Shown: positions 34,068 to 46,020, counted from the stretch's first letter. The stretch: 64,000 nt of DNA from Piezodorus guildinii (GCA_023052935.1 CM041294.1:17428635-17492634), one strand, 5' to 3'. Translations and numbers: made by a program. Notes: a model not told the origin generated them from the letters alone.

Positions 34068-34876
34068 ATTTAAAGGAATTTACAACTGTATTAAATAAAT
34101 ATAACAAGTAAATAGACTTTATACATGATTAGAACACATGGTAGTCCTGAGAAGAAACTACCCATTGGTAGCACTCCAATGTCTCATTTATGTTAGGAGG
34201 TCTCTTGGCCATCTTCTTTTAAGGCGCCTCGGTGGGTTGTCGGGAATAGATATGGAGGAGAGGTCACGGATAAGCGGGTTTGAGTGGGCAGGGAGTTTGG
34301 AATGAAAAGAGGTATATCTGTAACGGGCCAAGTCTTCAACTAATGGGATATTTAGGTCTTTATGGATGATTTTATTAGTAACAAAGGAAGGAGCATTGAG
34401 GCTTTTGGACTGCAATGATTGGATGCGTGAGGAATTCGATGGTTTAGTAGACCCCCATAGCTCAATGCCATAGTTCCAAATAGGCCTGATAGTTGTTATA
34501 TAAATGAGTTTTTTGTAGAAAGTAGGAAGTTTTGAGCGTTTGTCGAGTAAGTGTTGTAGTAATCTGTATCTACGAGCAGTTTCCCATCGTTTCATTTTAG
34601 TATGAGGATTCCATGTTATGCGTTTGTCGAGGTGGAGTCCTAAGCACCGAATCTGTTCAACAGGAGTAAGTAGGATATTGTTAAAGGATACAGTGGGGCA
34701 GGAAGTTATAGATTTACGAAGTAGAGTGAAGGTGGTTTGATGGGATTTGTTAGGATTTATTTTAGTTCTCCAGTTTTGAAACCATTCTATAACTGATAGA
34801 TGGTTCTGTAGGATTTGTGATGCAATAACAGGATCATTATATACAGATAACACACATGTGACATCGGCGTAAAATA
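34068..34876 (-). pseudogene. LINE-B copy with part of the RT palm
   Basis: The minus-strand frame (ending at 34188) begins within the RT catalytic motif as FYADVTCVLSVYNDPV, so YADD reads YADV. It then runs through NWRTKINPNKSHQTTFTLLR, IRCLGLHLDKRITWNPHT, IIHKDLNIPLVEDLARYRYT and NPPRRLKRRWPRDLLT. One small in-frame deletion replaces the ILRKI segment. The first ~50 residues of the open frame (upstream of about 34876) are AT-rich flanking DNA, not LINE. The 3' UTR and tail lie at 34068-34187. Confidence 0.87.
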
Positions 34877-35029
34877 AATTAAAAAAAAAAAAGAAGAATA
34901 AGTAAACTTCAATAACGAAATTGAAATAAAAAAAAAGTAGATAAATAAAAAAAATATAATAATCTTGGCAACATTCATACTTATTAAAATAGTTATATAC
35001 TGCCTCCAAGGAACACCAAATCAAACCCC

Positions 35030-36020
35030 TACACCCAGAAGTGGATGTCGAGGCAAAATTCCTACGCCCCTCAGTCAGCTGCGTTATCAGTCTTGTAAGT
35101 CAGTGGAGACTGAGTGAGGGCGCAAGAGCCACACACTCTGAGGCGTAAGTGAAGAAGCTGGCCATTACCATCACTCCAGTTGCATATTCATAAGAGAAAT
35201 CTCGGCCACTGCCGCCTTAACCTACGAGAAGGGTTATAACCATAGTTGGAATTGGATAGGAATTGTGCCAGGGAATTAGAAAGAAAAGTACGTTTCTTTT
35301 GGAAGGTTGAGAATTTGGATGAGATGAGGTCTAACACATTAGGGATATTGAGGTCACGAAGAAAGGTCATTATAGGTGTAACATTATAGGGAGCATTGAC
35401 TATCGTTTTAAGGACTTTGGACTGAAAGGATTGGATACTTTTGACGTTCAAAAATTAAGTAGTTCCCCATAGTTCAATTCCTTAGGTCCATATAGTTTTG
35501 AGAATTGTCTTGTAAATTAATGGTTTCTTGGCAACGGAAAGTTGTGATGTTCTGTTTAGTATTAGGCTATATAACTGCCTGTATCATATGTTGAGCTCTT
35601 GTCTTTTAAATCGAGTATGTGGGTTCTAGGTTAGTCTTCTGTTTAGTTGGAAACCCAGATACCGGACTGTGTCATAGTAGTGAAGTGCTATAGAGTAAAA
35701 ATGGACTTGTGGACAGGATCTGCGACGGAATATGAAAGTGACAAGCTTCTTTTGGATTCATTAAATTTGTTACGGCAATTTGATCACCAATGTTGAATTA
35801 AGGAGAGATGCGTTTGTTGATAGGAGAATGTCAGTTATAGGTCTGAATTGTTTCATAGAATGGCATTATCAACGGCAAAAGATGCTAGGAAGGTATCAGA
35901 ATCTATAGGTATATGAGCTGTAAACTAGATATAGAAGACAAGTTCTAGGACGCTTCCTCGAGGTACACTGGCCAATTGGGTAACAAGTGGAGAACTCTGG
36001 ATAGCATTTATAATATCAGA
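35030..36020 (-). pseudogene. LINE-A-like decayed RT
   Basis: An open piece at 35451-35188 reads IQSFQSKVLKTIVNAPYNVT and ends NPSRRLRRQWPRFLL. Upstream to about 36020 the minus strand still shows an RT-like PRGS-VLELVF-like block and an altered FADD (FAVD) but is full of stops and shifts. 35030-35187 resembles the LINE-A 3' UTR. Older than the other LINE-A copies. Confidence 0.7.
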
Positions 36021-36092
36021 TTTTTTCATAAAAACACATGATACAATGAGGGCAAAATAGAATTCCCATGGAAACTAAATTAAACTTTTTAC

Positions 36093-36112
36093 TTTCACTT
36101 ACTATATATACT
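36093..36112 (-). mobile_element. H-family 3'-end remnant
   Basis: Plus strand TTTACTTTCACTTACTATAT is the inverse of the H-family 3' terminus. Only this end is left. Confidence 0.45.
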
Positions 36113-36334
36113 TTCGATTTCTGCTAATTCCTTCTAAACCACGCGAGGGATTTTTATATGGCTTTCTCTACCATTTTGGGCATCCTCTCAGAAGGTTTAC
36201 GAGTGAAATACATTGAAATTAAGATTTATTTAGAAAGAAAAATGAAAATATCAAGTATCAAGTTATCAAAAAATGTGTCCTGCAATATAAGTAGTTCACG
36301 GTTATTGAAAAATGTTATAAGCTTTAGAAATGAA

Positions 36335-36512
36335 ATGTTGATTTAGTACATATTGGAATGAACTGCAATTTCGAAATATGTTTTAAGGGATTTCAATGTT
36401 TTTTTAGATAAAATCTGATGACTGGTTTCAGATAAAACTAAACCATTAGAATACAAATATTTCAAAATATCAGTTCCGTAAAAAAAAGGTACCTTTTGGA
36501 AATCAACGTCTG
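36335..36512 (-). repeat. Interspersed repeat R, copy 3
   Basis: Shares AGATAAAACTAAAC, AGAATACAAAT and the terminal ACCTTTTGGAAATCAACGT with 18590-18812. Diverged, with no coding content. Confidence 0.6.
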
Positions 36513-36639
36513 AATTAAAGGTTGTTCCTTTTGTTAAATACTTATGCATTAGCTGCAGCTTAATAGAGTGTAGAACTACGGCGTTAGATCAATTACTATT
36601 GTAGTGCACTTCAGCTAATTTAAAAATGAGTTATCACTA

Positions 36640-36800
36640 ATTAAAGGATCCTTGATAAAGAGCTGCTGGGAAAGGACCTGTTGAATTTAATGACGAGCGA
36701 TGCACTTAACGTCAGCGGCAGGATCCAGCGCTTGAAGAATTGGCCCACCCTCAATGAGGCCATTCAATCCCCGTCAAGCCTCAATTCGTTCCCGGTCCTT
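36640..36800. other. G+C-richer unique segment
   Basis: A less AT-rich, repeat-free stretch next to the Jockey 3' end. No ORF. May be host unique sequence. Confidence 0.3.
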
Positions 36801-37083
36801 AGCATATCCTTTCATAATAATATTCCCATTATAGTTTTATCGCTTTATTAAACCTTGTAAAATATTTATTTATAACTAAAACTAAAAATAAACTTTATTC
36901 ACATATTTACATTTTGACAAAATGTTAACAATGATTTTGGATGAGTCATCCTTACAATCAGAAAATAATTTTGTTTTTTTGTGATTATAGTACATTAGCC
37001 TAATAGCAAACATATGGTGAAAAATTGAGGTTACTTTGCGATTGTAGGAAAAATTATACAAAAAACCTACGCATAAAAACTAC

Positions 37084-37216
37084 ACATAAAATAATTGAGA
37101 ATACATAAAATATTTAAAGATACATGAAATAATTGAAAATACATAAAATAATTGAAAATGCATGAAATAATTGAAAATACATAAATTAATAGAAAATACA
37201 TAATAAGATTGAAAAT
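37084..37216. repeat. Seven tandem 19-bp units (3' UTR minisatellite)
   Basis: Seven units of the form ACATAAAATAATTGAAAAT with 0-5 differences each, in perfect 19-bp register from 37084 to 37216. They lie within the 3' UTR of the Jockey element, 73 bp beyond the ORF2 stop. Confidence 0.9.
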
Positions 37217-37288
37217 TATAAAATTTATAACACAAGAAAGTAAGTTAATTTAATAATACATGTTTTGTTCTCTTATGAGTATATCGTT

Positions 37289-39955
37289 TTAGTGAAAATT
37301 TATTGTAATTACCGATTTTTTTATTAATGGGTTTTTAGAGACTGGTGTTTTACTGAAGTAAGAAGCTGTTTGTGAATGGACAAGTTGTTTGGTTGTAGGA
37401 AGCTGCAAGTCTTGGAGCATTGATGATATTTTCGTGTATCGGGGGAAATTATTAATTATCCGCATTGACAAGTTTTGAATTCGCTCGAGTTTATGGAAGT
37501 TAGTCGAGCAGGATGAGCTCCAGACTGGAGAGGCGTATGTGATTAACGGGCGGATGACTGATTTATATATTGTTAATTTGTTTTGAGTACTCAAACGGGA
37601 TTTTCTATTAAAGTAAGGAAACATTTTGTATATCATTTTTTTCGCCTTGTCAATTTTTCTGTTGATGTGGTCAGTGAAAGTAAGTGATTTGTCTAAAGTA
37701 AGGCCTAAGTACTGTACAGATTTTGACCATGGGATGAGAGCTGAATTTAACTTAATTTGGTGGTTTATTTTTGAGCGACGTTAAGTGAACAGGATTGCTT
37801 CAGATTTGGTGGGATTAATTTTCAATTTCCATTTGTTGCAATACTTGTTAAATTGTTTAAAGTATTGTTTTAAGCGATTTACTACAGTATCAATACGATA
37901 TGATGAAGTATACAATGCAGTGTCATCGGCGTATAAAGACCTCGTCACAAATGGGTTGGTCGGTAGGTCGGAAATGAACAAATTAAATAGAATTGGAGAT
38001 AAGCAAGAGCCTTGGGGAAGACCCACCGAGATAGGGAGAGTATCGGAAGTAGATTTGTCAACTTGAATATAAAACTGTCTATTTGATAAATATGAGTGAA
38101 TAATGTGAATTAGGTATGGCGGAAAATTATATGAGATTAATTTGTATATGAGTCCGGAGTGCCACACAGTATCAAATGCTTTTTCTAGGTCCAGAAGGAG
38201 CATACCGGTATGTTTGCGTTCGTTAAAGGCTTTAGTGATGAAGTCAGTGAGTCGTGCCTATTGGTCAACGGTGGAGTGGTGTTCCCTAAAACCAAATTGT
38301 TCATCTATTAGTAAATTATTTAGTCTAATATGCTTGTTAATTCGTTTGAGTATTAGTTTCTCTAGAATTTTGGATAGTATATTTAGTAGACTTATAGGTC
38401 TGTAGTTCGAAACATTACTATGGTCTTTATTTGGTTTTTTTATAACTATAGTTTTGGAAGTTTTCCAGACTATGGGGAAGTAACTAAATCTTAATATGGA
38501 ATTAAATATTTTGGTTAAAAAATAAATAGATTTTCGGCTTAAATTTTTTATTACTAGGGAGGGAATGCTATCATCGCCTGGGGCTTTTTTAGGTTTTAGA
38601 CCTTTAATGATTTTTCCGGTTTCTTTTGGAGAGATAGATGAGAAATTAACAGTAAGAGGTGATTTTAAATAATCGCGGACGGATTTCAGAATTTTTCGGT
38701 TGTGGTGATTTGATCCAAAGAGAGAAGTAATTGAGGGAGTTGTTTGGAAATGCTTAGCTAATAGTTGAGCTTTATCTCTGTCCAGATATGCATAGCCGTC
38801 ATTATTTTTTAAAGGAGGAATTTTCGGAGACTGCTTAGTTAAATTCTTGTGAATTTTCCACATTTTATTATCCCCTGGCTGACAGGATTTCAAAACCGTA
38901 GCCCAGTTTTCGTTTTTCCAATTATTAAGACGTGTTTTAATATAACTATTTAGTTTATTATAGACTAATTTGGTTTTTGGATTATTATTACGTTGGAAGT
39001 ATCTTTTTAATCTATTTTTAATGTATATTAGGGCTCTGAGTCGGTAGGGTAAATCATTATGATAATGTGGATGGTGATAATGTTGTGGAATGGATAACGA
39101 CATGGATAATTTGATATGTTTATAAAAATCAATTAGAGTAGTGTCGATTTCTTTCGAATCATTTATGGTCGGATTTATGTTGATTCGGGAATCTAGCTCT
39201 TTCCTGAACTTTTGCCAGTCAGCGTCTTTGAGCGAAAATTTGAGTATTTTTGAAACTGTAGGTAGGGGAGATTGAATACGAAAAATCACGGGATTATGGT
39301 CTGAATTTAGAAATGGTAAAGAGATAAGAGGTGATAAATTGTAAATATTTTTCGTTAGAGCCAAATCGATAATACTAGGTTTGTAATTACGTTGAGTCGG
39401 TATATGGGTTGGTTCAGGCGGACTGTGTAGTTGAATGAGGTTTTTTACTATGAAGTTTAGAACGAATTTACCGTTTTTATTTGTTCTGTTACAGTTCCAC
39501 TGTGTGTGCTTAGCATTTAGGTCTCCAAAGATGATCACTTGTTTATTTAATTTGAATAGTTTAGTCATGTCTGGAATATTTATTTTATTTGGCGGGATGT
39601 ACACAGATATTACAGTGGTTGATTTATTGTTAATAATTGTATTAATCGCAACGGCTTCGGTAGACATTAAGTCAGGAGCTTGTATAAAATGGTGCTGGAC
39701 ATCGGAACGGACTAAGAGCATGACGCCCCCACCTGCTCTGCTACGATCTCGTCTATAAATGACATATCCCGGAAGCGAGAAACGATCAGTTTCAGAAAGA
39801 CGTGTTTCACAAACAGAGACTAAATTAGGTTGATTATGATTTAAAAATAATTTAAATTCTACATCGTTTCCGCGAATAGTTTGTGCATTCCACATCATAA
39901 ATTTAATTTTACTATTGTCACTAGTCATTAGAAATTTTTGAATGAGTTGTGGCAT
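37289..39955 (-). pseudogene. Jockey-type ORF2: endonuclease and reverse transcriptase
   Basis: One frame of 889 codons. It nicks target DNA and reverse-transcribes the element RNA. The N-terminal AP-type endonuclease shows FMMWNAQTIRG (N), SVCETRLSE (E), VISVYIPPN, FGDLNAKHTQWN (D, N), SIIDLALT and NSDHNPV. The RT shows KKAPGDDSIPS, NYRPISLLNILSKILEK, DEQFGFREHHSTVDQ, LLLDLEKAFDTVWH, VGLPQGSCLSPILF and SLYADDTALY, then the thumb (LTIYKSVIRPLITYASPVW). All catalytic residues are present. Two in-frame stops, TAG at 38260-38258 (codon 566) and TAA at 37783-37781 (codon 725), inactivate it. There is no RNase H domain. The start is taken at 39955, about 20 codons before the endonuclease. Confidence 0.9.
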
Positions 39956-40177
39956 CTATTATAACGTTAAGGAGAAAGCTTGTTGTGGTAGAGTACGGGA
40001 TATAATCGCTGATTTTAAGTTTTGTTGAATTAAGGCCAAGGTAAAAGTTGTTTATATCGCCGCTTTTACAATTGTAATTTAACAAGACAGTGTATATAAA
40101 CAACTTTACAACGCTAACACTCATAAGAGATTTGGATATATAATTATTATGAATATATTTGCACAATAGGATGACCA

Positions 40178-41377
40178 TTAATCAAACATAGAAAGTATGC
40201 CTTCTACTAGAATAAAGATTTTTGACATACCGTCTTCGGTGCTTTTTAGTTGTGATAAAATTTTTTTGAAGTTTGTAATTAATTTACTTACATTAAGTAA
40301 ATTAAACATACCTTTTATTTCTTTAAAACAGTCAGACATCGTAGGTTCATTAGGGTTGTTGTTGACGGTTTTCGGAGAGAACGTGTTTTGAGGCCACGGA
40401 GATTTCGGGGTTGGTAGTACTGGAAATTCTTGATCGCTTTGTGTAAATGTTTTTCGTGGAATCGCTCGTAGTGCTGGGTTTTTTTTGCTTAGCTGTAGTT
40501 CGAGATTTCTTTGGTATTTGAAGCATTGCGTGGAGTTTGAAAAATGTTCATCAGAGCAATTGCAGCATTTGGGTTTGAAACCATCAATTAATGTATTTGG
40601 GCAATTCTTTGAAAGATGTTCTCCGGCACATTTCAGACATCTTGGATTTTTGAAGCAATTACGTGCCACGTGGTTAAATTCCTGGCATTTGTAACATTGA
40701 ATTAAAGTTTTGTTTGACCTATATTTCTCCCATTTTATTACTATGTTACAACAGTAGTGAAGGTTATTTACTTTGGCTAGCTGTTCTTTATTGTCCAAAA
40801 TTATTATTAATATCGGAAGCTTTATTACCCCGTTTTCGGATTTTTTTTCCATTTGATAGATTTTATGAATGGCCAGGCCTTGATTTTTTAGGTCGGACGA
40901 AATTTCTTCTATAGGAAACTCAGGAGGCATACCTTTTAGAATAATTTTTGGTTTTGTTTCACTTTTCGGGGTGAAAGTGTGAAAACCGAGGTTGAGATCT
41001 TTGAAAGCACTTTTTACAAGTTCGAAGTCTTAGCTGTTTTGGACGTAGATTGTAGTTTTATTCATGTTATATTTTATATTTAAGTCTTTTACTTTTACTT
41101 TTAAATCATTGACAGTACCACTGATATTGTTGTAAGATGAGTTAACGATTATTGGGGGGTATTGGCTTTTCTTCTGTTTATGATTTACAATGTTTTTTAA
41201 GATCTCCGTATCTTCTTCATCTAAATCTGAAAGTAAATCATAACTATTGGAGGTTTCAATATTGAACTCACCTCTTTTACGTTTGGTTGAAGTACCTGGT
41301 ATCTGTTCTGCCATAGTTCGTGCTTGGCCCCCGATCGGGGCGCCCTTGATTGTTCTACTTTGATGAGTGGTGAACAA
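40178..41377 (-). pseudogene. Jockey-type ORF1 (gag-like, three zinc knuckles)
   Basis: A continuous 400-codon frame encodes the nucleic-acid-binding protein that packages element RNA. The N-terminal third is charged and low in structure (RKRGEFNIETSN, LDEEDTEILK). Near the middle are three CCHC knuckles in the classic Jockey order: CYKCQEFNHVARNC (CX2CX4HX4C), CLKCAGEHLSKNC (CX2CX3HX4C) and CCNCSDEHFSNSTQC (CX2CX3HX6C). The C-terminus holds a proline-rich linker and an amphipathic segment. One TAA at 41032-41030 (codon 116) breaks it, and the same frame continues on both sides. The MPPEF start at 40930 is internal, not a real start. Confidence 0.88.
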
Positions 41378-41390
41378 TTAAAAACTAACA

Positions 41391-41719
41391 GAGAAACACG
41401 AAATTTACCACTTAAAACATAGAATAAGTTATAAAAATCCTAGTAAAAAATATATCACTTTTATAACCTTATATCACCAAAAACAGCTGATGCGAACCTT
41501 GTTTTATTTATAATATTTTGTAAATGAAGCGAGGAATACTTGTATTAATATTAAAATTAAAAAAAGTATGAATTGTTGAGTATTTTTTTTTAAATCATTA
41601 TAAAACATCAATGTCTTTTGAAGGAACTAATACTCATCGGCGCTTCTTCAACAGGCAACAGATCCAAAATCCATCCTATTTTTAGCCCTCTAAGGTGGTT
41701 TAAAAATGGGATATAGAAT
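41391..41719. other. AT-rich, nothing recognised
   Basis: Between the 5' end of the Jockey element and the LINE-D 3' end. Part may belong to the Jockey 5' UTR. Confidence 0.4.
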
Positions 41720-42790
41720 AGAATAGAAAAATAATTTTTATTCTGGGACTGGGTCCCTTAAGAACAATATGATATGTACAAATTAATATATACAATGTGT
41801 CTGGCCACAAGACCAAAGGATTATAATTAATTTTTATTTACAAAGCTTTAAGAAGAAAAGTAGGATACAATAAAACAAAAGAGTACAATAATTAAAAGAG
41901 TAAAATAAATGACTAACTTCTGATAGGTTGAACAAAACTTAACATTGAAACTGATTCATAATAATTGATCGATACAGAATCATGAACAATAAATTATAAA
42001 TTTTCTTTTTGAATAGATATTTGATTTGAAAACTCAGGCTTGTGGAGCGTCTGTTTGAGATGACAATAGGTACTCGAACAGCTGGGACTTGAATGATGGT
42101 AGGGAAGAAGCATGGCGGATTTGAGTAGGTAGGGAATTCCAGAGATTAGTAGAGCGGACAAGAAAGGAATGTTCAAAACTTGTTGTTCTGTGGGCAGGAA
42201 TATAAAGGTCAGAATGGCGCGATCTTGTTTGGAGCGAGCTGACGGACGATTGAAATTGCAGAAGTTTGTGGATATAGGGAGGTAACTGGGAGTTGATAGT
42301 TTGGTAAAGGAATGATCCAAGGAAATATTGTCTGCGGTTTGAGGGAAGGAGCTACTTTAACTCACTGTATAAATGGGTCACAGACCTCTGCCGTGCGCCA
42401 AGGACAAATCTTAAAAACGTATTCATAATTCGCTTTAGCCTGTCCTCGAGCACAGCCGAGAGGCCACCATATACCATACAGCAATAGTCAAAGTGGGGGA
42501 AAATAAGTGAGGAGACAAGGAACTTACGGGTGGATAGTGGAAGAAAATGGCGGGAGCGATGGAAAAATGTGAGGGTACTTATTGTACTTCGGGAGATTTG
42601 GGCAATATGGGGTTTCCAGGAAAGGGTTTGGTCTAGGGTAATACCGAGGTTTTTGACAAAGGAAGTGAAGGTGATTGGCTGATCATTTAGGGTTAGACTC
42701 GGAAATGTAGTATGGGATCTGAGGAGGGAATTGGAACCTATAAGAATCGCTTGAGTTTTCATAGCATTTAGCTTAAGTTTATTCAGGGTT
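41720..42790 (-). pseudogene. LINE-D copy, C-terminal RT and 3' UTR
   Basis: The minus-strand frame 42762-42352 reads MKTQAILIGSNSLLRSHTTF, SFVKNLGITLDQTLSWKPHI, FPHFDYCCMVYGGLSAVLED and RSVTHLYSELK. After a frameshift a second frame (42320-41994) carries LLISGIPYLLKSAMLLPY and the C-terminus. The NLGI-D-LSWKPHI and HFDYC blocks resemble the thumb of CR1/Jockey-type LINEs. The 3' UTR (41720-41990) ends in AATAATTTTTATTCTGGGAC as at 6238. RT core and endonuclease are missing. Confidence 0.8.
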
Positions 42791-42828
42791 GCCCAGGCAC
42801 AGATATAGATGTATTTGTTAGTAAAAAA

Positions 42829-43451
42829 TCTGGTGCGGGCAACACACGACTTTCACTTACCTCCATTTGTAAAATCAATGAAAGGATTTTTTAATACAGT
42901 TAGAGATTAAACTACGTGAAACCATGAAAGAAATAATTAAATTGAATTTTTATAGAAACGTGTGATTTATTAAAAAATCCATTATATTATTATCTAAAAT
43001 AATCATATTTATCGGCTTTTCATCACTTTTTATTAACTTTTACAAGTTTGTTCATTAGATAATATTTATTCTAATAGCTTTAGCTTTCCAACGGTATATT
43101 ATACGTGTACTGTTGCTATGCTCAAAATAAAAAAATTGCATTAAAAAAATATTTTTCCAGTTTTCTCCTTTAGTTAGGTATTGAATTCGTTCAACTTATA
43201 TATTTATGTGTTTTTCATCGGTGGTAACAAGATAATATATTTATTTTTACAAAATCTACAAAATTAAAGGTACTTGTATATGAAATTTCAGTTTCATAGG
43301 ACTTACCGTTTCCGCAGATACACAGAACTTTTTGCGGGACATGGTTATATGGACTCAGGGGACCCTAAAACATGTATTTCCGTTGAAAACTGGAATTCGA
43401 AAATTTGCACGATCGCAATACCCCCTCTTACTATATATAGTAAGTAAAAGT
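42829..43451 (+). mobile_element. H-family element copy 5 with internal deletion
   Basis: Both ends are preserved (TCTGGTGCGGGCAACACACG at 42829, TTACTATATATAGTAAGTAA near 43430). About 290 bp between GGTACTT and ATATGAAATTTCAG are missing and the CA microsatellite is lost. Confidence 0.85.
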
Positions 43452-43469
43452 GAAATAAGACCAATTTTT

Positions 43470-43635
43470 GATTTTTTGAAGGATTTTTTACTGCGAGAAT
43501 TGAATTTGAAATAAATTTGGTTAAGTAAAGGAGCTCCAAAGCCGTGTGTCCAAATAGGTTCCATGATGAGAACATAAATGAGCTTTTTTGTAGTAGATCT
43601 GAACATTGTTTCGTTTGTCACGTAGTGTTATTTTT
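43470..43635 (-). pseudogene. LINE remnant (Jockey-type thumb)
   Basis: The minus strand reads TKKLIYVLIMEPIWTHGFGA, equivalent to the LIY-RPIWTYG block of LINE-A/B. A 33-bp piece of it (AACATAAATGAGCTTTTTTG and following) recurs at 43832-43867. Confidence 0.55.
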
Positions 43636-44039
43636 AGTAATCAAAATCCATGTGCAATCACAATTATCGCTTGTGCAGTTACTTACAGACTTACTTACGA
43701 ACTTACTTAATTACGAACAGACTTACGAAGCAAATTAGTAGTCTACACCAGTATGCTAAGAGCTATTTGAAAATCGGCAAAATACTTTAAAAACAACACA
43801 ATTAAAAAATAAGTTCTTTAAAACATTCCGCTAGAACATAAATGAGCTTTTTTGTAGTAGATCTGAAACATGTGCAGCCGTTTGAAGAATTATTGTTTCA
43901 TTAAGCATTGTCATACCTTTTATTTTTCTCATTTCCTGCAAAGTTTAAAGACCAAATTAATAATTATATTCATTATACCTATCTCGATTACGGATAATGA
44001 GCTTATTTTTCAATAAACGATTATTTTTTTAATGGCGTC

Positions 44040-44290
44040 TCATAAAGTCAAGTCTCAAGAAATTATTGCCAACTCTAATGAAGGCCGACAATGTAGGTCT
44101 AAACGTCGGCATACAAATAAAATAAGCTTTATTTTCTTTTTTAATTTTTCTGGACGTTTTTCTTAATATAAACACTTAAATGAGCACACATTAACTTCCT
44201 TTTGTTAATCAATTACTTTATTTCATATATTATTCACAACTATCAACGTTTTGGGGCTGTGTTTCCCCATTTTCAAGACTGAAAATTTTT
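44040..44290. repeat. Two foldback-module remnants
   Basis: At about 44078-44112 the inverse of the module is seen (GAAGGCCGACAATGTAGGTC then TAAACGTCGGCA). At 44248-44282 a forward one is seen (CAACGTTTTGGGGCTGTGTT then TCAAGACT). They are in opposite orientation to each other. No intact inverted arms. 43640-44040 and 44291-44893 show no gene. Confidence 0.45.
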
Positions 44291-44906
44291 TTTCAAACTT
44301 TGATTAGTGAATAAAAATACATTATTTAAATATTTGTCTTTGAAAAATTATCTTCACCAATTTGTCATAATTAATTTAAAACTCACTAATATTATTTACC
44401 TTATTTTTTTTTTTTTTAAACACTTTCTCACATATAACTCATCACTTCACTTCATAGCTTACCGCTATTCGTCCTCATGGGTGTTCATTGGCTTACTGTT
44501 TCTATTATTTTTCTATTTTAAATTTTGTACCTTTCCAGTATTTCTATGTAATCCTTGTGCCTTTTATTTCTATTAACTATATGTCCTAATTATGGTTCTT
44601 GGGCTATTGTTATATTTATTTTAAAATTTTACCTTATTTATGATGTCTGTGTAATGTGTTCCTAGGTTTTTTGTATCTGTTTTAAAATTTATTGTCCTGC
44701 TATTATTTTTGGTAATGTGGATCTCTTCTAGTAAGTAATTTTCTATTTCTATTATTTTGAGATGTGTCTAAAATTACTGTGTTTTCAAAGTTAAATTTAT
44801 GTTGTTTTGTTATACTATGGGATGATAATGCTGTTGTGTTTGTGTTTTTTATATTTTTACAATTGGATATATGTTGGGATATTCTAAATTTTTATTTTTT
44901 AGATGT

Positions 44907-45546
44907 CTTACAGTGCCCTTAATAATATTCCGCTAGTCCCTGTTGAACAGACTCGCTATCTAGGACTCCTACTTGACAAACGACTAACTTGGAATCCGCA
45001 CACAAGACTGAAACGACAAGAAACTGCCCAACGCTTTCGCTTACACCAACACTTACTGGACAGACGCTCTAACCTTCCACTTATCTACAAAAGGCTCATA
45101 TATATTACCATCATAAGGCCTATCTGGACGTACGGAGTTGAGCTTTGGGGCTCTACTAAACCATCAAATTCTTCCCGTATTCAATCCCTACAATCCAAAA
45201 TCCTTCGAAAAATCTTCAATGCTCCTTATTTTGTCACCAACAAACTCATCCATAAAGACCTTAATGTCCCATATGTTGCTGATTTGGCCCGTACGAGGTA
45301 TCATTTCTTCCATGACAAACTCCACTCCCACATTAACCCCCTAGTTTCAATCCTAGCTTCCTCTACCATTCCTGACAATCCTCCGAGGCGTCTGAAAAGA
45401 AGATGGCCTCGAGACCTTCTAGTGTAGATTACCTAGTGGAGTGTTGCCAATGGGCATATTCTCTTCATGTCTTTTCATGTATATTATCTATATTATGAGC
45501 CAATTTACTTTAAATTTCAATAAATTAATAAATAAATAAAAAAATA
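44907..45546 (+). pseudogene. LINE-B copy flanked by a 13-bp target-site duplication
   Basis: ATTTTTTAGATGT is exactly repeated at 44894-44906 and 45547-45559. The insert opens in the thumb and keeps a frame to the TAG at about 45425: VEQTRYLGLLLDKRLTWNPH, IIRPIWTYGVELWG, IIH-equivalent LIHKDLNVPYVADLARTRY and NPPRRLKRRWPRDLLV. The apparent ATG at 44903 lies in the duplicated target DNA, not in the LINE, so the 174-codon ORF has a borrowed start. 3' UTR and AATAAAT tail follow. Confidence 0.93.
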
Positions 45547-45829
45547 ATTTTTTAGATGTTTCTCTTATATATATGCCTTCACAATGTTTACAGCCTATTT
45601 TGTATATTGCATTTTGTTTATCCAATTTTTTTTATTTTATCTTTCATTTTACTTAAATATTTTTCTAATTTGTTACTATTGTATAGACCAAATGATATGT
45701 TTGGGTGATCATATTTTTTCAAATAATCTTGTTTTATTGGTGTGTTTTCTAGCTGACCGCTTCTTTCCCTCCTCACTAACCAACTTTTCCATTATATTAT
45801 TTTTTTAATTAAATCAATTACTGTTAAAT

Positions 45830-46020
45830 TGAAGTTGGCAGCCTAACCCCTACTGCCCACTCAAGGAAGATTTAAGGATAATGAGGACGGTGGGTTAGCA
45901 AGCTGTCTAATTTAATCCTACTTGATTGTTATTGATGAGTGGGCGAGCTACTGTGAAAGATTAGTCTTCAGGAGAGAACTCTTATGCATTCGACGTTAAT
46001 TTTAATTAGAAACAAACAAC
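45830..46020. other. Unique G+C-richer segment
   Basis: Repeat-free, no ORF. Contains partially self-complementary CTACTGCCCACTC / GAGTGGGCGAGCTACTG motifs. Function unknown. Confidence 0.3.

Larger units (their letters stand above)
36875..41390 (-). mobile_element. Near full-length Jockey-type LINE
   Basis: The minus strand has a 5' UTR remnant (to about 41390), ORF1 (41377-40178), a 222-bp gap, ORF2 (39955-37289) and a 3' UTR with a 19-bp minisatellite and AATAAAG near 36890. It is the only element here retaining both ORFs. There are no frameshifts, only three nonsense codons. I could not see a certain target-site duplication or a clean poly(A), so the outer limits are approximate. Confidence 0.85.

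Noticed and set aside
37084..37216. CRISPR-like array
   Set aside because: The 19-bp units are contiguous without spacers and lie in a eukaryotic LINE 3' UTR; it is a minisatellite.
38258..38405. Plus-strand ORFs overlapping the Jockey element (also 37785, 39435, 40197, 40485, 40714)
   Set aside because: Antisense shadows of the continuous ORF1/ORF2 frames.
39921..40178. 85-codon minus-strand ORF between Jockey ORF1 and ORF2
   Set aside because: AT-rich, no domain, fills the inter-ORF gap and overlaps the ORF2 start in another frame; probably not coding.
41708..42810. GATATAGA at both sides of LINE-D as a target-site duplication
   Set aside because: Only about 8 bp, low complexity, and the 5' end of the element is uncertain.
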